Origin: Symbiodinium sp. CCMP2592
Lineage: Eukaryota; Sar; Dinophyceae; Suessiales; Symbiodiniaceae
Assembly (NCBI GenBank): GCA_905221615.1
Contig: CAJNDT010006127.1
Location: forward strand, 40,001-104,000
Direction of reading: 5' to 3'
DNA length: 64,000 nt
This document shows, one piece after another, positions 28,401-38,938 of the stretch (position 1 is the stretch's first letter; each line of letters opens with the position of its first letter). The notes under the pieces are model-generated. The model saw nothing but the letters and a program-made list of their open reading frames with translations. It searched no databases and was not told where the DNA came from. The position numbers and the translations under genes are program-made.

Positions 28401-30481
28401 TCTGTCCTTGGCATCTTTGCACGAGAGTCATTGTCCCGAGGGCGATCGAATCCAATGTTACCCACGTTGGGCCTGAATTCGTTCGACGCGGCAACGGAGA
28501 CATCGTCCAGCATCTGGGCAAGACCGCCAGGATGACGCTTAAAGTTCATCCAAGGTGACGTGTAACCGTTGGAGTAAACCTTCGGTTTCTTGTCCAGCTC
28601 CACGAGGTAGTTCCCCTGCAACTTCCCCATCTCGAAGGCCTTGAGGAAGAAGTGCAGGGAGTACCCCGAAAGAGGATGCTGCAACCACGATGCCCAATCG
28701 TATTCACCACCCAAAGACTCTCTCATAGAAGTAGTCAAAGTGTGCCAGGGGGTGACCTGAACGAGGGCATCGCCATAGGTGCTAAGCATCGGCTGGCCAG
28801 AGGAGTCCACCATGTGCAACTTGCCGTGGGCGAAGAGATGCCATGGATTCGTCCTGGCCTTGCGGAGAACCTCGTTGAGCTCCTCCTGCTGCTGGGACTT
28901 ATGCGCATCAATCTTGCCGTGGACGGTGTCCCCAGACTGATACGCATACTTGGTGTCTCCTTCGGAGGCTGTGGCTTGCCGCTCCCGCTCTGCCTTAAGC
29001 TCATTGTCACGAATAAGCTTCTGGAGAGCTGCCGCGTCCAATGTGGGTACCTTCTCCTGAGAGAAGCTTCCCGGTGACGCTTGGCCTGCATCCTGAGATG
29101 TCTTTGGCCGCTTCTTGGGAGCTGGCTTCGAAGGCATTGGATCCGAGCTGCTACCCGGTACCCCTCCCTGTGGAGGGCCTCCGGAAGCAGATGCGGAAGC
29201 AGACGCTGAGGTTCCCTCTTCCTGAGAAGAGCCTACCCCTGCGCTTTGCTGCTTCCTCTCGTGGCGAATGCCACCCGGATCTTGCTCGTGAGGAGGACGG
29301 TAGTGATGTGTGAGATACATCGCCGGAATGTCCTTGTACGAGAGCACCACGCCGTTGTCTGTAAGAAACAGATCGTGGCCGTGACTCATGTAGCACTCGT
29401 AATCGAGCTTGGCGTAGAAGACGTAGGTACCGTACTTAATGACGGTCCCAGGCCCAGGAGAAATCACTCCACCCGCATAAACGAGGTGGATGGCCTTCCT
29501 GTGCCGCTGCCACGCCGCCTTCGTCGCCTCCAGCTTTAAGCCGTTTTCCCGGATGCTCTCGTAGTTGGAGTTATCCGAGGCGTGGAAAATCGTTCCAAGC
29601 TGGCGGCATCGCTCCAAGGTGAGCCTTTCCCCGAGAGCAACATCAGAGATCCGCTCGGGCATCCGTGAGTGACCCTGGACGGCGGAGACCCCGACATAGA
29701 AGTCGAAGTCAAAGAACCGCTCGAACTGCAGAGCCACCGGGGCCACCCAGATGTTGAAGCGACCCTTCGAGTTCGCCATCAAGAAGGCGAAGAACTTCTT
29801 GGGCTCCCACTCGAAAGGCCTGATGGGGTGCTGCATCATCGTCTCCAACGGGATCTCCATGTATCGACCCGGCGTGACCCTTGTGTCGTGCCTGGTCAAT
29901 GATGAAAGCTGCTTGGATGTCTTCACCGCCCATCCACCGTGATTGTGGCGCATCTGGTGAATGTTGAAGATTTCACGATCGAGCCCGGTGAGCTCGTCGC
30001 CGGTCAGACATCCAAGAAAGCACCGGAGGAAGTCGAACTTCCACGTGAGGTGCCGCTGCAACACATGGGTCCCAGGGTGAGTTTCCTCGTACAGCAGGAC
30101 GTGTGACAGAAAGGCCAACTGTCCTTCCAGAATGTTCACCGCGGCCATCTCCCCCTGAGGGAAGTACGCCGTGGTGTCCTGCTGACGGAAAAACCGTGGA
30201 ACACCTTCTGGGATGATCCTGAGGGAGGCCACCGGAGCACTCGCAGGATAGGCTCGACGATCCCTTGTAGGATAGCTGGCATTACCGTCGCCATCTCCAA
30301 CTGTTCGGAGTACACGACGGTTTGCCCAGGACGCGCTCTGTTGGTACAAGGACAGGTCGGGGACACCAGTGCGGACGTCAATCTTGAAGTTGCATCCCGT
30401 TGTCGGTGTCCAGTAGACCTGGAATGGTGCCTCCTCATGAGAGGAGCGTCCAGTGTCCATCGAGGGTCCTGCCGCAGCCAT
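25409..30481 (-). CDS. Third ORF of the copia element: Tpt1/KptA-like plus EEP-like protein (1690 aa)
   Basis: The single frame starts at ATG 30481 (MAAAGPSMDTGRSSHEEAPF). Residues about 186-395 follow the whole RNA 2'-phosphotransferase pattern: SKQLSSLTRHD (R197, H198), FLMANSKGRFNI, AVQGHSRM (Q269-S272), IFHASDN...IRENGLKLE, AIHLVYAGG (H332) and LFLTDNGVVLSY. The middle is acidic with SPQGE-type repeats near 880-960. Residues about 1238-1575 resemble an endonuclease/exonuclease/phosphatase fold: LILNLGNM, LFMLCEA, VCVFHLHND, DLIGGDANMAL and YDAHTPLLIEV (DAH where SDH is usual). The tail is lysine/proline rich and frameshifted here compared with element B. Known Tpt1 enzymes remove a splice-junction 2'-phosphate using NAD+, and some ADP-ribosylate nucleic-acid ends. 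Any such activity here is inferred. Confidence 0.85.
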   Translation of the reverse strand: MAAAGPSMDTGRSSHEEAPFQVYWTPTTGCNFKIDVRTGVPDLSLYQQSASWANRRVLRTVGDGDGNASYPTRDRRAYPASAPVASLRIIPEGVPRFFRQQDTTAYFPQGEMAAVNILEGQLAFLSHVLLYEETHPGTHVLQRHLTWKFDFLRCFLGCLTGDELTGLDREIFNIHQMRHNHGGWAVKTSKQLSSLTRHDTRVTPGRYMEIPLETMMQHPIRPFEWEPKKFFAFLMANSKGRFNIWVAPVALQFERFFDFDFYVGVSAVQGHSRMPERISDVALGERLTLERCRQLGTIFHASDNSNYESIRENGLKLEATKAAWQRHRKAIHLVYAGGVISPGPGTVIKYGTYVFYAKLDYECYMSHGHDLFLTDNGVVLSYKDIPAMYLTHHYRPPHEQDPGGIRHERKQQSAGVGSSQEEGTSASASASASGGPPQGGVPGSSSDPMPSKPAPKKRPKTSQDAGQASPGSFSQEKVPTLDAAALQKLIRDNELKAERERQATASEGDTKYAYQSGDTVHGKIDAHKSQQQEELNEVLRKARTNPWHLFAHGKLHMVDSSGQPMLSTYGDALVQVTPWHTLTTSMRESLGGEYDWASWLQHPLSGYSLHFFLKAFEMGKLQGNYLVELDKKPKVYSNGYTSPWMNFKRHPGGLAQMLDDVSVAASNEFRPNVGNIGFDRPRDNDSRAKMPRTEDPDYSRKLAAHKAFLRERYVYEEVGYVREDFQMLVRVINEAYGVDFFSYIQRHAGDLEVRRKYTVRTPEGYCLYDSTLKQPFNGSYLLAVLEKVFAESDQRDFKSAFARKAKADLVAYEDLKAKKESELNELLTRPYDDIMIEEFIERLPCPQIEEIEEPPAATQMDTSEPSSGSTDLPQGKKVDPVKTEPTDVPMETDAPGSSPQGEVPEATVEPMETDVPEGSPQGEVSGADVTQQKTEAEEGSPHGEGSEVKVESDEHMGQEGGKSENIEMAEEGSPQGEESMPDISPEKDDESELHDQGIWGKCKTVPDPEYYQAAKDAEDQNENAFDKMGKAKEKIELVDLEEFKHFLKQLTEIERQSPMRLLCKQLHGYGYSGLYHTGLRDPDYEPVLAYKVQHMSWRVNVPNHKGQKYSLSMVDLFNQLNKMDPIYERRPDKKDVVFRSGDVRSTLDDKLMGKASDIRESALEVMEALLDKLKSLDASGNPATREELLNAMLHYFLSTGVDEEEIGDLSLEKMPNPYIHRFGLAEDSNVPIFTSKTKYAALILNLGNMSRGRKRSAPSSVANHIDWDDANKGALIKSIAQSKTHLFMLCEATTIDDSEEAFLKSRGWQFLRNESKDLMVGSRTNGVGSSITRLAGSTLSGYAHESLPITYMVAEIVYGMTLPTGLQGSRGDVPDESLTKVLERAGSDRLRVCVFHLHNDAAADKVALAHEVLGNMFIDCLHYQVDLIGGDANMALYRATGRKQESMDIRGGMYQSLLDYFLEAWSESPKCPHFCSPRARHVSANAMWLLKQYEDTLGMPYKEAKQPDWNTFPGLDPVMATVMEWGHSMSDDQWAEFPSSKTEFDIHVSEWLLNSTSAAYLLNDRDYDAHTPLLIEVHANQYSGGRMRALNRNPDTMKEAADRRKERQKLNKARGSGSTGPAAAPQGASSSQEEAASGAKASGSQRPQEPAQPPGGKEGPPKEKARTPTRASPRARPRTSPKARPRAKTD

Positions 30482-30734
30482 GCTGGTAACAGAAGAAGAG
30501 GAAGTTGTGGGCTACTTTCTCACTTGAGTTTTGAACCAGCTGATTTGAGCAATGCAGGCACAAATTTAAAAAGAGACCAACAACTCTTCATGAAGCACAT
30601 GCATTGAATTGCTCCGACAGCTCACACATGAAGCAGACATGACTCACAAACGCTCCTGCATGAACATGACATGTTGCACTGCACTCAAAACCGCGTACTC
30701 CTTACGGAGCCAGGCGTTCAAGAAGGCCTTGTGC
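30482..30734 (-). promoter_or_regulatory. Spacer before the third ORF with acceptor-like tract
   Basis: Directly before the ATG the minus strand reads CTTCCTCTTCTTCTGTTACCAG then C-ATG, a pyrimidine tract plus AG ending 1 base before the start (30503-30483). It is conserved in elements B and C. The spacer also has CAGGCACAAATTTAAA (30555-30570 on the plus strand), matching the sequence next to the 3' LTR. Confidence 0.55.
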
Positions 30735-33700
30735 TCAATCATGGAACGAAAAAGGAGGATGTGAATCAATTTCCTTCAACCACCCAGTTTGAACAGAACT
30801 CAGGAGGTTTCTAGGATTAGCGCTTCGTTTCGTGAGACAGTCAGAAAGACAGTGTTCGGTTCGAACGTGAGAAAGATCAGCAATAGCACCTGAACACGCT
30901 TCCTTTCTCAGCATTTGAATCATGTGAATGGTTTCCTGTTGTTCGGGTGAGTGAGTAGTAGAAGCGGTAGACACGAGATTGTTAGCATCGGTGCGAATGT
31001 GAATCTCGGCATCCAGACCACTAATGTCCTTCCACAAACCACGAAGCATTTGACAGGTACCAAAACACTTCATCAAGGCGTAAAGCTCAGCGACAGTGGT
31101 ACTGAGGGTCGTTCTCTTAATCTTGGTTGATTCGAAGAAGACCAATGAGCCTCGGGTGTCTCTTCGATTCTTGACCCTTTCATCTGCGATGAAGATAGTC
31201 ATCGCCCTCTGTGAGGACTTGTCGCTGTTGTTACGGAAAGCTGCGTCAGGAATTCCAAGAATCCTCGGTGATCCCTTCACTGGCCACACCCGCAACTCAA
31301 CTTCCTCACTGCGTATCTGTCGACACAACTTGTTCAACTCCTTGCAGTGACCAATAGTCGGAGCAGCGGATGCTGATGCCAGACGAGAGAACTGGTAACA
31401 TGCCTGAAATTGCGTCCTCGACTGAAGCCAGTTGATGCTACCAAGCAAAGAGCGATAGGAAGTGTGAAGAGATTTATCACACGCATCTGCATCCTTAAGA
31501 TGCTTTGGTATGACGATCTCCTCAAGCTCTGAAACACACAGCTTTTGATCGATCGAGATATACTTCTTCTTCCCTTGTGCATCAAGAACCCAACGAACAC
31601 GCTGTCCCGTGAACGTAAGGTCATTCTTGTCCTCATGGCCGACAGTGAAGTGTTCCTTGATCTTCTTTAGGAACCAAGTGAGGAACTCAGGGGTTCCACT
31701 TATGATGAGATCATCAACATGAAGACTCATCACTCCAACTGTCCTGCGACCTTTGCTGGGACTTCCATGCACAGGGTCAACAAAGTGTTCAAGAAGCTGA
31801 TCAACCAACTCGGGGGAGAGCTCTGATAAGCTCTCGACCTTGTATGAAGCCTTCTCTGGAAGGAACAAGGAGACTAGGACCTCAGCTTCTTCTTCAAGGA
31901 AGCAGGTCTTATCGCCCTTGTCCAACCTCAGGTCATGGGCCCTTTCGACAATCCACCATGTTCCTTTACGGAGGATCATGGAAACTCGATAAGGGTAGTC
32001 CTTGACCTGATAGACAGGTGCAGGAGTACGAAGAGCCTTGGCCCTGTGAGAAACGAGAGCATGCCCGTTCTCATAAGGGAACCAACCTCTTTTCTTACAA
32101 GCAACACTGCCCAAGAATCCGAGAAGCTTATCATCAGTCACAGGCCTCCAAGCATAGTCAACCATCTTCTTGGTATCGGTGTTAAAGCACTGAGCGATAT
32201 CGGGACATGAAAGATAGGATCTCTCCTCCGCACGGTCGGAGGAAGAACGGTTTCCTTCATCGTATGCGTAGCATGTCATGGCATGAAGGGCAACCTCCTT
32301 GAGGTAGGCAGGTTCCACCTCAAGAGAGGTGCTTCCTGCTTCAGGTTCCTCCTCCTGAGAGGAGCTTCCTGCCGCAAGGTGGCTCTTGCCCTTCTTGCCT
32401 TCTATGCCGTCGTATGCGACATAAGTGCATCGGTCAGCTCTGGTCGGTTCCATGCCTACAGACCTGAGGAATTTGTCCAAACGATTCCACCATCTTCTCG
32501 GTGCATCGTTCAGACCATAGACTGGTCTGAGACAAAGGCCAACCATCCAGGTAGGCAAACCGATGTCAGGAGGCAACTGAACCACAACCATGCGAGATGA
32601 CAGATTGTAGTGTTCCCCCTGAAGGAAAGCGGTCTTAAGATCCAAATGAAAAAGATCCCAATAGTGATTGGCAGCGCACTGCGCAACCAAACGGAAACCA
32701 TACCGAGTAGCCGTAGGGCTGTCCGTTTGTTGATCCCAGGCAAACTTGTCCTGAAACCCACGACAAACCCATCGGGCTTTGAACTTGGAAAAGTAACCGT
32801 TCTTGTCAACCTTCACAGTAAGGACCCAACGTCCGGTAAGAAAATTGACATCGTTTTTAAGCTTGCGACGGTCCGTCAGCCGAATTGCATCATTGTCCAA
32901 GTAACTCTTGAACTCCTCAAGTTTAGCCTTCCGAATTTCGGCGGCATACTTGCGCTGCATCTCCGGCGTGAGGGTACCTGCCTTGATTTTATCTTGTTTA
33001 GTCAACCACGACGCAAAACCATCACCATCCAACGGAACAAAGGACGGAACCTTGAAGGCCGACGGAAGGCGAATCAAAACGTCGTCGTCTCCAACAGCCA
33101 AAGCAAGCAAGCTTTCATCACGATAGTCAACCGTTGCATCCGAATCAGTATCCTCACCAGCTTCCGGCACCGGCGGTTCCGGGGTGGGTTCCGGGAGTGG
33201 GGTTTGCTGGATAGGAAATTCCCCCTCAGTCACCGGCAAACCAGGAACAGGAGCCGGATCAGAAGAAGAGGAAGCAGGCTCGTGAAAACCTGGAAAGTCA
33301 CCCGACGGATCGGGATCCTTCTTTCCCGCAGATTGCCCAGGCAACAGCACAACCGGGGGTCCCACGACAGTACGTGACTTTGCCTTTGACACATCGTCAG
33401 GATGTGCGCCTCGCGCACGTGTCTGTGACACATTGCGAGGTGATGGCGGTCGCATACTCTGTGGCACCGGAAAGTGAGGATGCGGCGGAATTGGAACAGG
33501 AACAATAGGTGAAGGTGGTGCCGGCCACGGCATCGGTGGACTAAGAACCTGATCCGGGTTCGCAAACTGAGGCGGAGCCCCAGGAGAATCGGGAGGACCT
33601 CCAGGAGGAGGCGACTCCTCGTGAAACTCCATCGGAAGAGGAGGCTCTTCCGGTGACGGACCATAACCAGGTCCCGGTCCCTGAGGACCGCCTCCTGGCG

Positions 33701-33917
33701 GTCCATCACCGTCCGGATCGTGATCCAGGTCGGAATCATCATCTCCCCCTGGTACCGGTACATGAGTACCGCCTCCAGGAGGTTGTGACGGAGGGTCACC
33801 ACCGACATGCAACTCAACAGGATTATCATCTAAATCCTGCTCTGGATGCTGTAGTGGCATTTCCTCATCGTCCACAGGCATATCACCGTGTGGATCATCA
33901 TATCCTGGATAGTCCAC
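30735..33917 (-). pseudogene. Element A reverse transcriptase and RNase H
   Basis: This frame covers the proline-rich linker after integrase, then the copia RT: WVCRGFQDKFAWDQQTDSPT, DLFHLDLKTAFLQGEHYN, RPVYGLNDAPRRWWNRLDKF and catalytic LHVDDLIISGTPEFL. RNase H follows with TTLSTTVAELYALMKCFG, IHIRTDANNLVSTAST and ADLSHVRTEHCLSDCLTKRS. The domain itself is open. At the 3' end one extra A in a run near 30750 changes the last residues to FSFHD and removes the usual ending (about 28 residues more in copy C). At the 5' end a lost G near 33938 separates it from the upstream pol frame. Confidence 0.85.
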
Positions 33918-35912
33918 ATCGTCGTCTGTGGCTGGCGGTTCGGTGCAACCGGGGCTGGCGCTGGCTGGTCCGTGAAGTCCAAGCCAACATCAGGCCCGCG
34001 TCTGGAACTGTTGTTCTGTGACTCGTTCCAGAACACTATCATGGACCAGTGCGTTGATTGCATATCCTTAAGGCAAGGAAGCAACTGTGCCATCGTCACG
34101 AAAAACACATGATCCATATCACCCTTCTGCCACAAAAGGACAACAGCATCAGGATGACGATGAACCAAAGGGAGTGTTTTCCCTTGAGTCCCCCTGTAGA
34201 CGTTACAGTACTCAAACTCCAGATACGGCAGAGTTAGCACGCGCACATTCTTAATCATCGGCCGCAAGGCGACCGCGTCAGACGATGTGGTCGTGTGAAC
34301 TTACAACTCAGTACCTGGAAGGAGACTGTCAACATATGACAGAGTCTGGACCAAAGACGATGTAACAAACCGCTGCGGCGCAACAAACCTCAGAGGTGTC
34401 GGAAGCTTACCTTTGTCATTGTTTGAGAGTAATGAGTACTCTGCTTCTGACGGAAGAACCGGTAAAGCCTCTGAATTGCGGTCTGATCGCAAACACAACG
34501 CACACAGTGTTCCATCATCAAAATCCTCAAAGATATGTTCGAACAAGTAACATTGTCGGAGATCTGATCGTTCATCACCCACAAGACACTGCGAAAGCAG
34601 CACAGCAAACCTTGGATCAAGTGCGTTAGCAGAGTCATAGCCTTCTTCCAACGACTCCAAACGGCCAAATGATACATCAGGCAGATTAGTGAGAAAAGAA
34701 AGCTCACCATGCTGACGCTTACCGTGGTCATCTCCCCCTGAAGGAAGTACACCACGGTTCTTGAAGGTGTGGAATGAAAGTCCTCTTCTCCACTTCAGCG
34801 AGCGACTACTCTGCGAAAGCCAAAAACCACAATGAGAAGGATACATGATGGTCACGAAGTATCCATCACCCTTGTCATCTTGCCAACGGCAGACTTCGGC
34901 ACAAAAGTGCCAGAAGGCATTGGTGGCCTTCCTGGTCCAACCATCAGGAATGACAGGATGAATAAAAATGTGATTAGGCTCTGCCTTCAAGATCACTCGC
35001 CAAGCGGCCTCAATCGAAGATTGGATAGACTTGGCGTTACATTCACCAAACAACACAGGTTCACTCGCATCAAGTCCAGAATGGACTGTGCACGCAGTAA
35101 GCCCGGTGAGGCGAGGTGTGATCTCAACGAAATCGCTCTTGCCTGAAGTGAGAGTGTGGTAACAGATCTCATGCGCATAGCAGAACCCAGAACCGGCACG
35201 ATCAAGAATATCGTCGCCGATGCGGTCGAGTGCCTCTTCCTGAGAAGAGCGTCTCGGGACCTCATCTTTCTTCCGAGGAATGGCCACATCATGCCACGGA
35301 TCTCCATCACGCCTGACCTTCGACTGATTAACCCGAAGAACGGCACGATGAACTTCAACCAACACCATGGCACCTTCCTGTGACACAACTATGCCTCTGA
35401 CCCAGGTTCCTTCAGACTTCTTCTTCGACTCATCCTTATGCCAAAAAAACACGCGGTCACCCTTCGAGTAAGGACCATCAGACGGCATGACTCTTCGTGC
35501 AAGGTCCTTCCGAAGGTCAAGTGATTGTCTGGCCTCTTGATGAGCCCGCATGGCAATCCTCTGGAGTTCCAGAGTGGTTCGATCCTCCTCGGCAGGTTCA
35601 GCAGAGAGCTGTTCAGGAGAACTGTTCTCGACAGCAAACAAGTCTGGTGGCCGTCTTCCTGTAGCTATCTCCAAAGGAGAATAGCCTGAGACGGTAAGCT
35701 GGCAATTTCTTGCCCAAGCAACCTTCTTGACTGCTTGACGAACAGTCACCTTCTCTGCATAACCCTCATCAGCTAAGGCCTTGGCCATGATTGCCCAGGT
35801 GCGCTTGAAAAGACGCACTGCGGTCTCAGCTCGATTAGGCCAAGAAGTCCGTGGTCCACATGGATACGGAGTAATGCCATGGAACTTGTAGTAAGACATG
35901 AACTGTGGCGTG
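33918..35912 (-). pseudogene. Element A integrase C-terminal half and linker, broken
   Basis: Starts at the head-to-head junction with TPQFMSYYKFHGITPYPC, keeps the PNRAETAVRLFKRTW segment with the last integrase acidic residue, then the copia extension. It is cut by TAA (34301-34303) after LLPGTEL where the other copies read on. A further frame (to 33830) continues with IKNVRVLTLPYLEFEYCNVY and shifts near 33938. The first half of integrase, protease and Gag are absent. Confidence 0.8.
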
Positions 35913-35922
35913 GGTTCACGCC
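35907..35922. other. Centre of an 11-kb inverted repeat
   Basis: The sequence GGCGTG-GGTT-CACGCC has the arms of elements A and B on either side. In intact element C the same integrase site (about 55895) continues GCGTGAAAAATGC instead. The two arms then run outward for about 11.3-11.4 kb to their LTRs. Confidence 0.85.
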
Positions 35923-38900
35923 ACAGTTCATGTCTTACTACAAGTTCCATGGCATCACTCCGTATCCATGTGGACCACGGACTCCTTGGCCTAATCGAGC
36001 TGAGACCGCAGTGCGTCTTTTCAAGCGCACCTGGGCAATAATGGCCAAGGCCTTAGCTGATGAGGGTTATGCAGAGAAGGTGACTGTTCGTCAAGCAGTC
36101 AAGAAGGTGGCCTGGGCAAGAAATTGCCAGCTTACCGTCTCAGGCTATTCTCCTTTGGAGATAGCTACAGGAAGACGGCACCAGACTTGTTTGATGTCGA
36201 GAACAGTTCTCCTGAACAGCTCTCTGCTGAACCTGCCGAGGAGGATCGAACCACTCTGGAACTCCAGAGGATTGCCATGCGGGCTCATCAAGAGGCTAGA
36301 CAATCACTTGACCTTCGGAAGGACCTTGCACGGAGAGTCATGCCGTCTGATGGGCCTTACTCGAAGGGTGACCGCGTGTTTGTTTGGCATAAGGATGAGT
36401 CGAAGAAGAAGTCTGAAGGAACCTGGGTCAGAGGCATAGTTGTGTCACAGGAAGGTGCCATGGTGTTGGTTGAAGTTCATCGTGCCGTTCTTCGGGTTAA
36501 TCAGTCGAAGGTCAGGCGTGATGGAGATCCGTGGCATGATGTGGCCATTCCTCTGAAGAAAGATGAGGTCCCGAGACGCTCTTCTCAGGAAGAGGCACTC
36601 GACCGCATCGGCGACGATATTCTTGATCGTGCCGGTTCTGGGTTCTGCTATGAGCATGAGATCTGTTACCACACTCTCACTTCAGGCAAGAGCGATTTCG
36701 TTGAGATCACACCTCGCCTCACCGGGCTTACTGCGTGCACAGTCCATTCTGGACTTGATGCGAGTGAACCTGTGTTGTTTGGTGAATGGAGCGCCAAGTC
36801 TATCCAATCTTCGATTGAGGCCGCTTGGCGAGTGATCTTGAAGGCAGAGCCTAATCACATTTTTATTCATCCTGTCATCCCTGATGGTTGGACCAGGAAG
36901 GCCACCAATGCCTTCTGGCACTTTTGTGCCGAAGTCTGCCGTTGGCAAGATGACAAGGGTGATGGATACTTCGTGACCATCATGTATCCTTCTCATTGTG
37001 GGTTTTGGCTTTCGCAGAGTAGTCGCTCGCTGAAGTGGAGGAGAGGACTTTCATTCCACACCTTCAAGAACCGTGGTGTACTTCCTTCAGGGGGAGATGA
37101 CCACGGTAAGCGTCAGCATGGTGAGCTTTCTTTTCTCACTAATCTGCCTGATGGATCATTTGGCCGTTTGGAGTCGTTGGAAGAAGGCTATGACTCTGCT
37201 AACGCACTTGATCCAAGGTTTGCTGTGCTGCTTTCGCAGTGTCTTGTGGGTGATGAACGATCAGATCTCCGACAATGTTACTTGTTCGAAGATATCTTTG
37301 AGGATTTGATGATGGAACACTGTGTGCGTTGTGTTTGCGATCAGACCGCAATTCAGAGGCTTTACCGGTTCTTCCGTCAGAAGCAGAGTACTCATTACTC
37401 TCAAACAATGACAAAGGGAAGCTTCCGACCCCTCTGAGGTTTGTTGCGCCGCAGCGGTTTGTTACATCGTCTTTGGTCCAGACTCTGTCATATGTTGACA
37501 GTCTCCTTCCAGGTACTGAGTTGGAAGTTCACACGACCACATCGTCTGACGCGGTCGCCTTGCGGCCATGATTAAGAATGTGCGCGTGCTAACTCTGCCG
37601 TATCTGGAATTTGAGTACTGTAACGTCTACAGGGGGACTCAAGGGAAAACACTCCCTTTGGTTCATCGTCATCCTGATGCTGTTGTCATTTTGTGGCAGA
37701 AGGGTGATATGAACCATGTGTTTTTCGTGACGATGGCACAGTTGCTTCCTTGCCTTAAGGATATGCAATCAACGCACTGGTCCATGATAGTGTTCTGGAA
37801 TGAGTCACAGCACAACAATTCCAGACGCGGGCCTGATGTTGGCTTGGACTTCACGGACCAGCCAGCGCCGGCCCCGGTTGCACCGCAACCGCCAGCCACA
37901 GACGACGATGTGGACTATCCAGGATATGATGATCCACACGGTGATATGCCTGTGGACGATGAGGAAATGCCACAACAGCATCCAGAGCAAGATTTAGATG
38001 ATAATCCTGTTGAGTTGCATGTCGGTGGTGACCCTCCTTCACAACCTCCTGGAGGCGGTACTCATGTACCGGTACCCGGGGGAGATGATGATTCCGACCT
38101 GGATCACGATCCGGACGGTGATGGACATCCGCCAGGAGGCGGTCCTCAGGGACCGGGACCTGGTTATGGTCCGTCACCGGAAGAGCCTCCTCTTCCGATG
38201 GAGTTTCACTAGGAGTCGCCTCCTCCTGGAGGTCCTCCCGATTCTCCTGGGGCTCCGCCTCAGTTTGCGAACCCGGATCAGGTTCTTAGTCCACCGATGC
38301 CGTGGCCGGCACCACCTTCACCTATTGTTCCGGTTCCAATTCCGCCGCATCCTCACTTTCCGGTGCCACAGAGTATGCGACCGCCGTCGCCTCGCAATGT
38401 GTCTCAGACACGTGCCAGAGGCACACATCCTGAAGATGTGTCTAAGGCCAAGTCACGTACTGTTGTGGGACCTCCGGTTGTGTTGTTGCCTGGGCAGTCT
38501 GCGGGAAAGAAGGATCCCGATCCGTCGGGTGCCTTTCCAGGTTTTCACGAGCCTGCTTCCTCTTCTTCTGATCCGGCTCCTGTTCCTGGTTTGCCGGTGA
38601 CTGAGGGGGAATTTCCTATCCAGCAAACCCCACTCCCGGAACCCACCCCGGAACCGCCGGAGGATACTGATTCGGATGCCACGGTTGACTATCGTGATGA
38701 AAGCTTGCTTGCTTTGGCTGTTGGAGACGACGACGTTTTGATTCGCCTTCCGTCGGACTTCAAGGTTCCGTCCTTTGTTCCGTTGGATGGTGATGGTTTT
38801 GCGTCGTGGTTGACTAAACAAGATAAAATCAAGGCCGGTACCCTCACGCCGGAGATGCAGCGCAGTATGCCGCCGAAATTCGGAAGGCTAAACTTGAGGA

Positions 38901-38938
38901 GTTCAAGAGTTACTTGGACAATGATGCAATTCGGCTGA
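35917..38938 (+). pseudogene. Element B integrase half and linker, broken
   Basis: Starts with PQFMSYYKFHGITPYPCG, and the frame runs to about 36180, where one base is lost (GACGGCACCAGAC against GACGGCCACCAGAC in the other copies). It continues at 36124-37437 and shifts again near 37308 (GAGGATTTGATG with one T fewer than C). Further pieces are 37329-37571 and 37568-38212 (IKNVRVLTLPYLEFEYCNVY and the acidic/proline linker), ending at a TAG that replaces GAG. The last piece, 38217-38938, is the linker up to TPEMQRSM, with a lost base near 38865. Confidence 0.8.

Larger units (their letters stand above)
24497..35912 (-). mobile_element. Copia-type LTR element A, truncated at its 5' side
   Basis: Reads right to left: integrase C-terminal half (35912-34301), linker (to 33939), RT and RNase H (33917-30735), spacer, third ORF (30481-25409), 3' UTR and 3' LTR (24680-24497). 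It starts abruptly inside integrase at a head-to-head junction with element B. Copy-specific damage includes GAA to TAA near 34302, a lost base near 33938 and an extra A near 30750. Confidence 0.9.

Noticed and set aside
32610-33377. 255-residue plus-strand frame, repeated at 52599
   Set aside because: It is antisense to the copia linker and RT and exists only as a mirror of those coding regions.
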